From Streptomyces camelliae (GTDB lineage: Bacteria; Actinomycetota; Actinomycetes; Streptomycetales; Streptomycetaceae), in NCBI RefSeq assembly GCF_027625935.1, contig NZ_CP115300.1, positions 7,254,001 through 7,318,000 of the forward strand: DNA of 64,000 bases, written 5' to 3'. The notes under the pieces were generated by a model. That model was given only the letters and a program-made list of their open reading frames with translations. It was not told the DNA's origin and ran no database searches. This document shows positions 14,260 to 22,525 of this stretch, one piece after another (within the stretch, counting starts at the first letter, position 1; each line of letters begins with the position of its first letter). Position numbers and translations under genes: made by a program.

Positions 14260-17200
14260 TCACGGGCGCCACGCCTCGATCGGGTTGCCGAGCCAGCGGG
14301 TGTCGTCCGGGACGGACTCCGCGGCCATGACGAGCGACGCGGGACCCAGGGTCGTACGGGCCCCGACCGTGCTGCCGGGCAGCACGATCCCGCCAGGGCC
14401 CAGGGTGGCGCCCTCACGGAGGACCACAGTATCCGTCCGCAAGATCCGGTCGTGGAAGAGGTGGGTCTGCAGCACACAGCCGCGGTTGACGGTGGCGGCG
14501 TCCTCCAGGGTCACCAGGTCCGTCTCCGGCAGCCAGTAGCTCTCCACCCACACGCCCCGCCCGATGCGCGCGCCGAGCGCGCGCAGCCACGCCGTCATCA
14601 CCGGCGTTCCCGGCACGGATCCGGCCAGCCACGGCACCGCCAGCACCTCGACGAACGTGTCCGCCAGCTCGTTGCGCCACACGAAGCCGCTCCACAGCGG
14701 ATGCTCACCGGCCCGGTGCCGCCCCACGAGCGCCCACTTGGCGACGATCGAGACCTCGGCCGCCGTGGCACCGGCCGCGAACAGCACCAGCCCCGACAGC
14801 AGCGGCGCCCACGCCCCCAGCGCACACAGCACCGCCACCGTCGCCACGGCCAGCGCCGCCGAGCACAGCACGGGCACGATCCGGCACAGCTCCACCAGCC
14901 CGCGCGCCCACAGCAGCCGGGCCGGCGGGTCGAACGTACGGCTCTGGTCCCCGCCCGTGGCACTGCGCGGCAGCTTCACCGGCGGCAGCCCCAGATACGA
15001 GGTGCCCTTCTTCGCTTTCTTCGGCGCTGCCGACAGCACCCCGACCAGGCCCCCGTCCGGCACGCTGCGCCCCGGCGCGGTCATCCCGGAGTTCCCGAGG
15101 AAGGCCCGCCGCCCGATCTGCGCCCGCCCGATCCGCACCCAGCCGCCGCCCAGCTCGTACGGCGCCGTCAGCGTGTCGTCCGCCAGGAACGCCCCGTCGC
15201 CGACCGTGGTCAGGCTCGGCAGCGCGAGCACGGTCGACACCTCGGCGCCCCGCCCGATCCGCATCCCCAGCAGCCGCAGCCACACCGGCGTGACCAGCCC
15301 GGCGTACAGCGGGAACAGCGTCTCGCGCGAGCGGTCCATCAGCTGCGTCACCGTCCACGCCTGCCAGCCGACCCGGCTGTGCGTCGGATGCGTGCCCTCG
15401 CGCAGCCCCACGCTCAAGCCCCGCACGGCGACCAGGATCAGCAGCGCGTACGCCAGCCCGTACGCCAGCGTGGCCGGCACCAGCCCGAGCGCGGCCCCGC
15501 GCAGGACCTCGCCGGCGGAGTCGCCCGGCGTCACGAACAGCAGGGCGACCAGCAGCGCGGCCACACCCGCGACCAGCGGCAGGGCGCTCAGCGCGAGACC
15601 GGTGAGGCCGTACATGACCCGCCAGTACCGGCCCCGCTGCGGGCGTTCCTTCGGCCAGTTCCGCTTGGCCTTGCCGAGCTTGACCGCGGGCGCGCCCGCC
15701 CACCGCTGACCGGTCGGGATCTGCCCGGTGACCGCCGACCCGGGGGCCACCTCGGCCCGCTTGCCGACCCGGGCGCCCGGGAAGAGCATGCTGCGGGTGC
15801 CGACGGTGGCGTGCGCGCCGACCTTGACCGGGCCGATCTCCAGCCGGTCGCCGTCCAGCCAGTACCCGGACAGGTCGACCTCGGACTCCACGGCCGCGCC
15901 CCGGCCCAGCTTGAGCATGCCGGTCACCGGCGGCAGCGAGTGCAGGTCCACCTCGGACCCGACCTTCGCGCCCAGCGCCCGCGCGTACCGCTCCAGCCAG
16001 GAACCGGTCAGGGTGGTGGCCCCGCTGAACTCGGCCAGCCGCTCGGCCGTCCACAGCCGCAGGTGCACACTGCCGCCGCGCGGATACCGCCCCGCTTCGA
16101 GCCCCCGCAGCAGCAGCCGTGCCCCGCCCGCCGCGAGCGCGATCCGGCCGGGCGGGCTGAAGAACACCAGCGCGCCGGCCGCGAGCAGCCACCACGGGGC
16201 GGTCGGCAGCCAGGAGAACCCGGGCAGCAGATTCCCGGCGGCGGCCAGGACCAGCGTCCAGCGCAGCCCGAGCAGGGTGAACAGGGGAAGGAGCAGCAGG
16301 AGCTGGACGGCCTGGGCGCGGACCGGCACCGGCGCGACGGTACGCGTGCCGCCGTCGTCCTGCGCCGACTCCTCCAGCCGCCGGGCCAGCTTGCGCAGGG
16401 TGGGCTGCTGGTAGATGTCGAGGACGGCGGCGCTCGGGTATCGGGTGCGCAGCCGGGTCGTGAGCTGGGCGGCGGCCAGGCTCCCGCCGCCGATCGCGAA
16501 GAAGTCGTCGCCGGCGCCGCTCACCGGGATGCCGAGGACCTCCGCCCACTGCTCGGCGAGCCAGGCCTCGGTGCCGTACAGCTCGGCCTTCGGCGTCTCG
16601 ACGCCCTCCAGCGGCCAGGGCAGGGCGTTCCGGTCCACCTTCCCGGACGTCCGGGTCGGCAGCTCGGCGACGGGCGCGAGCAGCGGCACCAGCGCGGCGG
16701 GCAGCTCGGCCCGCAGCTTCTCGACCGCGGCCGCGTGGTCCCAGCCGTCCTGGGTGACGACATAGCCGACGAGCAGCTGGTTTCCGCTGCGGGCGGTGCG
16801 CACGGCGGCGGCGGCCCCCGCGACGCCGGGCAGGGCCTGCAGCGCGGCATCCACCTCACCCAGCTCGATCCGCCGCCCGCCGAGCTTGATCTGCTCGTCG
16901 GCCCGTCCGAGGAAGACCAGCCCCTCGGGTTCGGCCTTGACGAGGTCACCGCTGCGGTACGCCCGCTCCCACCCGAGGGAGTCCAGCGGCGCGTACTTCT
17001 CCGCGTCCTTCTCGGCGTCGAGATACCGTGCGAGCCCGACCCCGCCGATCACGAGCTGCCCGCTGCCGCCCATGGCCACGGGCTCCCCGCGCTCGTCGAC
17101 GACGGCGAGCTCCCAGCCGTTCAGCGGCAGCCCGATCCGGATGGGCTCCGTGCCGGTGAGCAGGGCGGCGCAGGCCACGACCGTCGCCTCGGTCGGCCCG

Positions 17201-18123
17201 TAGGTGTTCCACACCTCGCGCCCCTCGGTGACCAGCCGCTGCGCCAGCTCGGGCGGACAGGCCTCACCGCCGAAGATCAGCAGCCGTACGTCGCTCAGCG
17301 CCTCGGGCTCCCACAGCGCGGCCAGCGTCGGCACGGTGGACACGACCGTGATCTCCTGCTCGACCAGCCAGGGCCCGAGATCGGCACCGCTGCGGACCTG
17401 CGACCGGGGCACCGGCACCAGGCAGGCGCCGTACCGCCAGGCCAGCCACATCTCCTCGCAGGACGCGTCGAAGGCGACCGACAGCCCGGCCATGACCCGG
17501 TCACCGGGCCCGATCGGCTCCTCCGTGAGGAACAGCGCGGCCTCCGCGTCCACGAAGGCGGCGGCGCTGCGATGGGTGACGGCGACGCCCTTGGGCCTGC
17601 CCGTGGACCCGGAGGTGAAGATGATCCACGCGTCGTGCTCGGCACCGGGCCGCGCGGCGGGGGAGCCGGCGGCCGTGCCCTGCACACTGATGGCGTGCCC
17701 GGCCCCGACGACGGCCCGCACGTCCGCCTCCCCGAACACCAGCTCGGCCCGCTCGTCCGGGTCCTCGGCGTCGACGGGGACGTAGGCGGCACCGGCGGCG
17801 AGGACGGCGAGAATCGCGACGTACAGCTCATTGGTCCCCGACGGCACCCGCACCCCGACCCGGTCCCCGAGCCCGACCCCGGCACCGGCCAGCCTGCGCC
17901 GTAGCCGCTCCACCTCGGCGGCCAGCGCACGATAGGTGAGACAGACCGTGCCGTCGTCCAGGGCGGGCTCGTCCGGATGGGACCGTACGGTCGCCTCGAA
18001 GACGTCGACCAGGGTGCGCGGGGAGGCGGCGGGACGCGCGGAGAAACGGGCCCGGTCGCCGAACTGCGTGCGGATCTCTTCGTCGAGCAGGCCGAGAGCG
18101 CTGCTCTCGTCTATGGCTGCCAT
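14260..18123 (-). CDS. Pls/PosA-type single-module non-ribosomal peptide synthetase
   Basis: This 1287-residue protein is close in size to epsilon-poly-L-lysine synthetase. The adenylation domain spans about residues 40-505 (FTSGSTGRPKG at 169-179, NTYGPTEATVV at 306-316, KVDRN at 495-499). A carrier domain follows with the phosphopantetheine serine in GGGSLAA (S548). The rest alternates membrane segments (from about 605) with hexapeptide-repeat-rich soluble domains, the Pls/PosA layout without a thioesterase. Hand alignment to PheA gives the code D-A-E-S-I-G-T-V-V-K, which resembles lysine-type codes I remember. The expected product is an isopeptide-linked homopolymer of a diamino acid, but this is inference. 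The ATG at 18121-18123 has GAGG before it. Confidence 0.9.
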   Translation of the reverse strand: MAAIDESSALGLLDEEIRTQFGDRARFSARPAASPRTLVDVFEATVRSHPDEPALDDGTVCLTYRALAAEVERLRRRLAGAGVGLGDRVGVRVPSGTNELYVAILAVLAAGAAYVPVDAEDPDERAELVFGEADVRAVVGAGHAISVQGTAAGSPAARPGAEHDAWIIFTSGSTGRPKGVAVTHRSAAAFVDAEAALFLTEEPIGPGDRVMAGLSVAFDASCEEMWLAWRYGACLVPVPRSQVRSGADLGPWLVEQEITVVSTVPTLAALWEPEALSDVRLLIFGGEACPPELAQRLVTEGREVWNTYGPTEATVVACAALLTGTEPIRIGLPLNGWELAVVDERGEPVAMGGSGQLVIGGVGLARYLDAEKDAEKYAPLDSLGWERAYRSGDLVKAEPEGLVFLGRADEQIKLGGRRIELGEVDAALQALPGVAGAAAAVRTARSGNQLLVGYVVTQDGWDHAAAVEKLRAELPAALVPLLAPVAELPTRTSGKVDRNALPWPLEGVETPKAELYGTEAWLAEQWAEVLGIPVSGAGDDFFAIGGGSLAAAQLTTRLRTRYPSAAVLDIYQQPTLRKLARRLEESAQDDGGTRTVAPVPVRAQAVQLLLLLPLFTLLGLRWTLVLAAAGNLLPGFSWLPTAPWWLLAAGALVFFSPPGRIALAAGGARLLLRGLEAGRYPRGGSVHLRLWTAERLAEFSGATTLTGSWLERYARALGAKVGSEVDLHSLPPVTGMLKLGRGAAVESEVDLSGYWLDGDRLEIGPVKVGAHATVGTRSMLFPGARVGKRAEVAPGSAVTGQIPTGQRWAGAPAVKLGKAKRNWPKERPQRGRYWRVMYGLTGLALSALPLVAGVAALLVALLFVTPGDSAGEVLRGAALGLVPATLAYGLAYALLILVAVRGLSVGLREGTHPTHSRVGWQAWTVTQLMDRSRETLFPLYAGLVTPVWLRLLGMRIGRGAEVSTVLALPSLTTVGDGAFLADDTLTAPYELGGGWVRIGRAQIGRRAFLGNSGMTAPGRSVPDGGLVGVLSAAPKKAKKGTSYLGLPPVKLPRSATGGDQSRTFDPPARLLWARGLVELCRIVPVLCSAALAVATVAVLCALGAWAPLLSGLVLFAAGATAAEVSIVAKWALVGRHRAGEHPLWSGFVWRNELADTFVEVLAVPWLAGSVPGTPVMTAWLRALGARIGRGVWVESYWLPETDLVTLEDAATVNRGCVLQTHLFHDRILRTDTVVLREGATLGPGGIVLPGSTVGARTTLGPASLVMAAESVPDDTRWLGNPIEAWRP

Positions 18124-18160
18124 CGGGTCCTCACGTCGGTCCGGCTGAAGTCACAAGCCG

Positions 18161-18180
18161 GAAATTTTAGTACGACGCTA
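18161..18180 (-). promoter_or_regulatory. AT-rich candidate -10 region of the synthetase gene
   Basis: Read on the minus strand, TACTAAAATTTC lies about 40-55 bases upstream of the synthetase start. This is an unusually AT-rich island for this genome and the most likely -10 region. No clear -35 partner is visible, so the promoter type is unknown. Confidence 0.35.
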
Positions 18181-18345
18181 GGTGCCGGCCCTTTGTCCGG
18201 CCACTCGGGAGGGCTGTCCGGGCAGGTGCCGGGGACCGGACCGAGGTCGCTGACCTGCCGATCTTCGAGCCGGACGAGACATGCCCCACACAGAAGCCAA
18301 GGAGCGGACATTCAGGGGCAGTTGGTGCGCTCGAGGCACACGCAA

Positions 18346-18372
18346 GAGGGCCCCTGCCGAGCAGGGGCCCTC
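18346..18372 (-). terminator. Terminator of the tRNA-Leu gene
   Basis: A perfect 12-bp stem (18346-18357 with 18361-18372) and a 3-base loop lie two bases beyond the tRNA 3' CCA on the minus strand. The position makes it the tRNA terminator. Confidence 0.75.
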
Positions 18373-18374
18373 AG

Positions 18375-18462
18375 TGGTGTCCGAGGGGGGACTTGAACCC
18401 CCACGCCCGATAAAGGGCACTAGCACCTCAAGCTAGCGCGTCTGCCATTCCGCCACCCGGAC
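18375..18462 (-). tRNA. tRNA-Leu (anticodon GAG)
   Basis: The minus strand folds as a class II tRNA. The acceptor stem GTCCGGG pairs with CTCGGAC; the anticodon stem CTAGC/GCTAG encloses the loop TTGAGGT, giving anticodon GAG; a long variable arm (TGCCCTTTATCGGGCG) is typical of leucine tRNAs; and the T arm reads GGGGG-TTCAAGT-CCCCC. The discriminator is A and the 3' CCA is encoded. The length is 88 bases with CCA. It reads CUC and CUU codons. A terminator follows immediately. Confidence 0.96.
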
Positions 18463-18675
18463 AAGGTGTCTGTCGTGCGGAGGATTCCCTTGCGGCGGGC
18501 TTCCCTCGCGGCGACGAAGGAAACATTACCAGGCTTTCGGGGGTGGCTGATCACCCCCGGCCCCGGGCCGGTCGCGCGTGAACGGCGTGTGACGGGCCGG
18601 GACCGGTCTTGGGCCGCGGGTGGGGGCGGAGAGAGGATGAGGGCAACCACCAGCAGTGACAGCGGGAGGAAGCAC

Positions 18676-20001
18676 GTGAGCGAGACGGACACGGCCAGGA
18701 GCGTCACCGGCGAGGACGAGGTCGTGGACCTCTGCCGCGAGCTGATCCGGTTCGACACCAGCAACTACGGCGACCACTCCGGCCCCGGCGAGCGCCAGGC
18801 CGCCGAGTGGGTCGCCGGGAAGCTCGCCGAGGTCGGGCTGGAGCCGAAGATCTACGAGTCGCACCCGGGCCGCGCCTCGACGGTGGCCCGCATCGAGGGC
18901 GAGAACCCGTCCCGGCCCGCGCTGCTGATCCACGGCCACCTGGACGTCGTACCGGCCAACGGCGTCGACTGGACCCACGACCCGTTCTCCGGCGAGGTCG
19001 CCGACGGGTGCGTGTGGGGGCGCGGGGCCGTCGACATGAAGGACATGGACGCGATGACCCTCGCCGTCGTGCGGGACCGGCTCAGGAGCGGACGGCGGCC
19101 GCCGCGGGACATCGTGGTCGCGTTCCTCGCCGACGAGGAGGCGGGCGGCACGTACGGCGCCCGGTACCTCGTCGACCACCACCCCGAGCTGTTCGAGGGC
19201 GTCACCGAGGCCATCAGCGAGGTCGGCGGCTTCTCGTTCACCGTGAACGAGCAGCGCCGGCTCTATCTGATCCAGACGGCCGAGAAGGGCATGCACTGGA
19301 TGAAGCTGACCGTGGCCGGCACCGCCGGGCACGGGTCCATGATCCACCGGGACAACGCCATCACGGAGCTGTCCGAGGCCGTGGCCCGGGTCGGCCGGCA
19401 CACGTTCCCCGTGCGGGTCACCAAGACCACCCGGGCCTTCCTGGACGAGCTGGGCGACGCGCTCGGCACCGAGCTGGACCCGGAGAACATGGAGGCCACC
19501 CTCGCCAAGCTCGGCGGCATCGCCAAGCTGATCGGCGCGACCCTGAGCAACACGGCCAACCCCACGCAGCTGAACGCCGGTTACAAGGTCAACGTCATCC
19601 CGGGCGAGGCCACCGCGCACATCGACGGACGGTTCCTGCCGGGATACGAGGAGGAGTTCCTCGGTGACCTCGACCGGCTGCTCGGCCCGAACGTCCGGCG
19701 CGAGGACGTCCACGCGGACAAGGCGGTCGAGACCGGCTTCGACGGGGCGCTCGTGGAGGCCATGCAGACCGCGCTGCTCGCCGAGGACCCCACCGCCAAG
19801 GCCATCCCCTACATGCTCTCCGGCGGCACCGACGCCAAATCCTTCGACGACCTCGGTATTCGCGGCTTCGGCTTCGCCCCGCTGAAGCTGCCGCCGGAGC
19901 TGGACTTCGCCGGCATGTTCCACGGCGTGGACGAGCGGGTGCCGGTCGACGGCCTGCAGTTCGGCGTACGGGTGCTGGACCGGTTCATCGACGCGTCGTG
20001 A
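18676..20001 (+). CDS. M20/M25/M40-family metallopeptidase
   Basis: This is a 441-residue zinc hydrolase. The metal ligands are visible in order: HGHLDVVPA, GAVDMKDM, the catalytic/metal EE in LADEEAGG, and a late HG in MFHGVDE. The lid (dimerisation) domain begins near AEKGMHWMKLTVAGTAGHGSM. Such enzymes cleave small peptides or N-acyl amino acids; the exact substrate is unknown. I chose the GTG at 18676-18678 because GGAGGAAGCAC lies directly before it. No signal peptide, so cytosolic. It stands between tRNA-Leu and the chaplin genes with no obvious partner. Confidence 0.88.
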   Translation: MSETDTARSVTGEDEVVDLCRELIRFDTSNYGDHSGPGERQAAEWVAGKLAEVGLEPKIYESHPGRASTVARIEGENPSRPALLIHGHLDVVPANGVDWTHDPFSGEVADGCVWGRGAVDMKDMDAMTLAVVRDRLRSGRRPPRDIVVAFLADEEAGGTYGARYLVDHHPELFEGVTEAISEVGGFSFTVNEQRRLYLIQTAEKGMHWMKLTVAGTAGHGSMIHRDNAITELSEAVARVGRHTFPVRVTKTTRAFLDELGDALGTELDPENMEATLAKLGGIAKLIGATLSNTANPTQLNAGYKVNVIPGEATAHIDGRFLPGYEEEFLGDLDRLLGPNVRREDVHADKAVETGFDGALVEAMQTALLAEDPTAKAIPYMLSGGTDAKSFDDLGIRGFGFAPLKLPPELDFAGMFHGVDERVPVDGLQFGVRVLDRFIDAS

Positions 20002-20149
20002 GGCTTTGCCCTGGAGTAATCGGGCGCGCGTACGAGACCGAATGAGAAGAGTGAATCGGACCATAAGCTCGTAGCTCCATTACTCCCTCCTCGTTACAGC
20101 TGACGTGATCCCCGCACCTTGGGATCGCATTGCCAACGAGGAGGAAGTA

Positions 20150-20383
20150 ATGATCAAGAAGGTCGTCGCTGCTGCGGCTGCCACCGGTGGGCTGGTTCTC
20201 GCGGGCGCGGGCCTGGCTGTCGCCGACTCCGGTGCTCAGGGTGCCGCCGTGCACTCCCCGGGTGTCATCTCCGGCAACGTCGTCCAGGTGCCCGTCCACG
20301 TCCCGGTGAACGTGTGCGGCAACACGATCAACGTGATCGGGCTCCTGAACCCCGCCTTCGGCAACACCTGCATCAACAAGTGA
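20150..20383 (+). CDS. chpH: Short chaplin (ChpH-like)
   Basis: This is a 77-residue secreted protein. A Sec signal peptide (MIKKVVAAAAATGGLVLAGA) ends near AVADSGA. The mature part is one chaplin domain: SPGVISGNVVQVPVHVPVNVCGNTINVIGLLNPAFGNTC, quoted here only for its GN, PVxxPVNxCGN and two-cysteine pattern. Chaplins assemble into the amphipathic amyloid layer that lets aerial hyphae leave the medium. The ATG at 20150-20152 follows GAGGAGGAAGTA. Its place directly before the long chaplin gene matches chpH-chpC in S. coelicolor. The only other candidate short type is ChpE. Confidence 0.93.
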   Translation: MIKKVVAAAAATGGLVLAGAGLAVADSGAQGAAVHSPGVISGNVVQVPVHVPVNVCGNTINVIGLLNPAFGNTCINK

Positions 20384-20420
20384 CGCAGGCTCCCTGAGGG
20401 GGCGTGTGTGACAAGCCGTC

Positions 20421-20466
20421 GGCCCCGGAGCGCGCTCCATGCGCTCCGGGGCCGACCGGCCTTTTC
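20421..20466 (+). terminator. Terminator after chpH
   Basis: A perfect 13-bp stem (20421-20433 with 20441-20453) and a 7-base loop are followed closely by CCTTTTC. It separates chpH from chpC transcription at least partly. Confidence 0.75.
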
Positions 20467-20522
20467 GTTCCGAAAACGAAGCGAAAAGCAGCGAAGAGAA
20501 GCGAAGGCAGGGGGGAATCAGC

Positions 20523-21398
20523 ATGCGACACAGCACACGCAAAGGCCTGATGACGATGGCCGCCGCGACCGGAGTGATCGCCGCCGCGAGCGGCTACGCC
20601 CACGCGGACGCCGGCGCGACCGGCACCGCCGCCGGCTCACCCGGCGTACTGTCCGGCAACACGGTGCAGGCGCCGGTGCACGCGCCGGTGAACATCTGCG
20701 GCAACACCGTGAACGTCGTCGGACTGCTCAATCCGGCGGTGGGCAACAAATGCGCCAACCACGGCGGTGCGTCCGGGGACCAGGGCGGCTACGGCGGCTC
20801 CGGAGGTTCAGGGGGCTCTGGTGGCTCTGGTGGCTCACACGCGGGCGGTCACACCGGCGGCTCGCCGGGCGTCGGCTCCGGCAACACCGTGCAGGTGCCG
20901 ATCGACGCCCCGGTGAACGTCTGCGGAAACAGCGTGAACGTCATCGGTGTGGGCAACACCGCCACGGGCAACGACTGCGCCAACGGCGGGGGCGGGCACC
21001 AGACCCAGCCGCCGGGGGGCGGGAACGGGAACCCGCCCGGGGGCGGTCAGGGCACCCCGCCCGGTGGGGGCTCTGGAAACCCGCCTGGCGGTGGCGGCCA
21101 CGGCAACCCGCCGGGGCAGCCCGGACATCCGGGTCACCCCGGGCAGCCGGGCCACCCGGGAGGTCCGACCACCCCGCCCGGCAAGGGCGGACACGGGCCG
21201 CAGGGGACCCCGGGAACCCACGGGCCCCACGGGTCCACGCAGGTCGGCCCGCAGGGCGGCCGTGACGCCCAGCTCCCGACCACGGCCCAGCTCGCCCACA
21301 CCGGCAGCGATGTGCCGCTCGGCCTCGTGCTCCCGGTCGGCGCCGGCGCGCTCATCGCGGGCGCGGTGCTGTACCGCAAGGCGCGGGCCGCGGCCTAG
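20523..21398 (+). CDS. chpC: Long, wall-anchored chaplin (ChpC-like)
   Basis: This is a 291-residue protein: signal peptide (residues 1-30), a first chaplin domain ending VGNKCANHGG, a GGS-rich linker, a second chaplin domain ending TGNDCANGG, then a long proline/glycine-rich spacer of PPGGG and GHPG repeats. The C-terminus has a sortase signal LAHTG, a hydrophobic helix (VLPVGAGALIAGAVLY) and basic residues RKARAAA. The LAxTG motif is the class E sortase type used in Streptomyces. Anchored long chaplins present the surface layer on the cell wall. The ATG at 20523-20525 follows AGGGGGGA. Confidence 0.93.
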   Translation: MRHSTRKGLMTMAAATGVIAAASGYAHADAGATGTAAGSPGVLSGNTVQAPVHAPVNICGNTVNVVGLLNPAVGNKCANHGGASGDQGGYGGSGGSGGSGGSGGSHAGGHTGGSPGVGSGNTVQVPIDAPVNVCGNSVNVIGVGNTATGNDCANGGGGHQTQPPGGGNGNPPGGGQGTPPGGGSGNPPGGGGHGNPPGQPGHPGHPGQPGHPGGPTTPPGKGGHGPQGTPGTHGPHGSTQVGPQGGRDAQLPTTAQLAHTGSDVPLGLVLPVGAGALIAGAVLYRKARAAA

Positions 21399-21454
21399 GG
21401 GCCGACGACGGGTACGGACCGGCCCGTACGGCACTGTGGGCCGTACGGCCTGGT

Positions 21455-21497
21455 GAACGGAGCGGGCCCTGCCATGCCGGCCGGGCCCGCTCCGTTC
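21455..21497. terminator. Bidirectional terminator between chpC and the DUF5703 gene
   Basis: A perfect 15-bp stem (21455-21469 with 21483-21497) with a 13-base loop lies between two convergent genes, 56 bases after chpC and 13 bases after the end of the minus-strand gene. Confidence 0.75.
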
Positions 21498-21509
21498 ATC
21501 TTTCCCGCC

Positions 21510-21698
21510 TCACCACGTGGCTCGCACCTGGCGGATGATCCGCCGGCGCAACCGCACCCTGCGGCTGCCATCGCGCATCAGGCTCAGTCGGTCCAACTCC
21601 CAGTGTCCGTACTCGGCATGGTCCGTCAGCAGACGTGTGGCCTCCTTGCGGGAGATCCCGCGAGGTACGTACACGTCGACAAATTCGTATTCCGGCAT
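21510..21698 (-). CDS. DUF5703 family small protein
   Basis: This is a 62-residue basic protein beginning MPEYEFVDVYVPRGISRKEA and ending RRRIIRQVRATW. The start and the arrangement match a small family widespread in Streptomyces (DUF5703), with no known function. It has no signal peptide; the arginine-rich C-terminus could contact nucleic acid or membrane phospholipid, which is speculation. It is divergent from the acidic protein gene 47 bases away, and convergent with chpC. Confidence 0.8.
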   Translation of the reverse strand: MPEYEFVDVYVPRGISRKEATRLLTDHAEYGHWELDRLSLMRDGSRRVRLRRRIIRQVRATW

Positions 21699-21745
21699 CG
21701 CATCTATTGTGCGGGCTGGGGCCCGGTACGGATAGCGTCTGCACT

Positions 21746-22432
21746 ATGTCTGATGCTGCGCAGCCCACCGCTGCCGAGGTACGTGCGGCCGCCGAGGCGG
21801 TCAAGACCGCGCTCGACCGTCATCTGGCGGCGGTCGAACGCAGGTCGGGGGACGACGACCCGGCCGTCTCCGAGGCGTTCAACCAGCTGGCCGCGGCCGC
21901 CGAGGTGTACGACGAGCTGCTCTACGACCGTTACGACGAGGTCACGCCCTTCGAGATCCCCGGTGCGGAAGAGCTGCCGCCGTACGCGGGCCCCGAGGAA
22001 CCGAACGCGATCAGCGTGCTGATCCGCCGCGACTACGCCGTCGCGGAACCCCAGCGGCTGCTCGCGCAGGCCCAGCGGGTCGAGGCGGCGGAGTACGACG
22101 AGACCGGCGGCTCGGCCGAGGGCGCCGCCGGTACGGTCCCCGGGGCGCTGGGCGTTCTCTTCGGCGAGTTCGAACCGGACGAGATCGCCTCCCGGCACAA
22201 GGAGTTCGGCCTGGAGGAGGGCGACTCCACGCTCTGGGTCACCGCGGCGGAGGAGCCCCCCGAGGCCGGGGAGTGGCTGGAGACACCGTTCGATCACATC
22301 GACCCGCAAGGGGTGGTGTGCCGGTTCGACGTCAGCGCGATGTTCGACGACGAGGAAGACGGCGAGGACGAGGATCTCGAATTCGTCGAGGACGAGGACG
22401 GGGATCTGGAGCCGCTGGACACCAGGAAGTGA
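21746..22432 (+). CDS. Conserved acidic hypothetical protein
   Basis: This is a 228-residue soluble protein with a predicted helical N-terminus (AAEVRAAAEAVKTALDRHLAAVE) and a strongly acidic C-terminal tail (many Asp and Glu after FDVSAMFDDEED). I recognise no domain. TAGCGT (21733-21738) lies seven bases before the ATG, and TTGTGC (21707-21712) is a possible -35 with a long spacer. There is no ribosome site, so the mRNA is probably leaderless. The gene converges on the RecD2-like gene. Confidence 0.75.
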   Translation: MSDAAQPTAAEVRAAAEAVKTALDRHLAAVERRSGDDDPAVSEAFNQLAAAAEVYDELLYDRYDEVTPFEIPGAEELPPYAGPEEPNAISVLIRRDYAVAEPQRLLAQAQRVEAAEYDETGGSAEGAAGTVPGALGVLFGEFEPDEIASRHKEFGLEEGDSTLWVTAAEEPPEAGEWLETPFDHIDPQGVVCRFDVSAMFDDEEDGEDEDLEFVEDEDGDLEPLDTRK

Positions 22433-22440
22433 GCGGAACC

Positions 22441-22523
22441 GGCGGTGCTGTAGGGGCCTGAGGCCGGTACGGCACCGCCGGGATCCGCCGTCGTGGCTTT
22501 CTCTCCTTGACGCGGCGAGAAAG
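22441..22523. terminator. Two hairpins between convergent genes
   Basis: GGCGGTGC (22441-22448) pairs with GCACCGCC (22472-22479), enclosing a smaller GGCC-TGA-GGCC hairpin. A second stem CTTTCTC (22497-22503) with GAGAAAG (22517-22523) follows. They lie in the 93-base gap between converging genes, so they may act in both directions. Confidence 0.45.
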
Positions 22524-22525
22524 AC

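Noticed and set aside
11117..14539. Very long plus-strand frame (over 1100 codons) opposite polX and the M1 peptidase
   Set aside because: Its translation is rich in R, G, P, H and Q with no domain, and two well-supported enzymes lie on the other strand.
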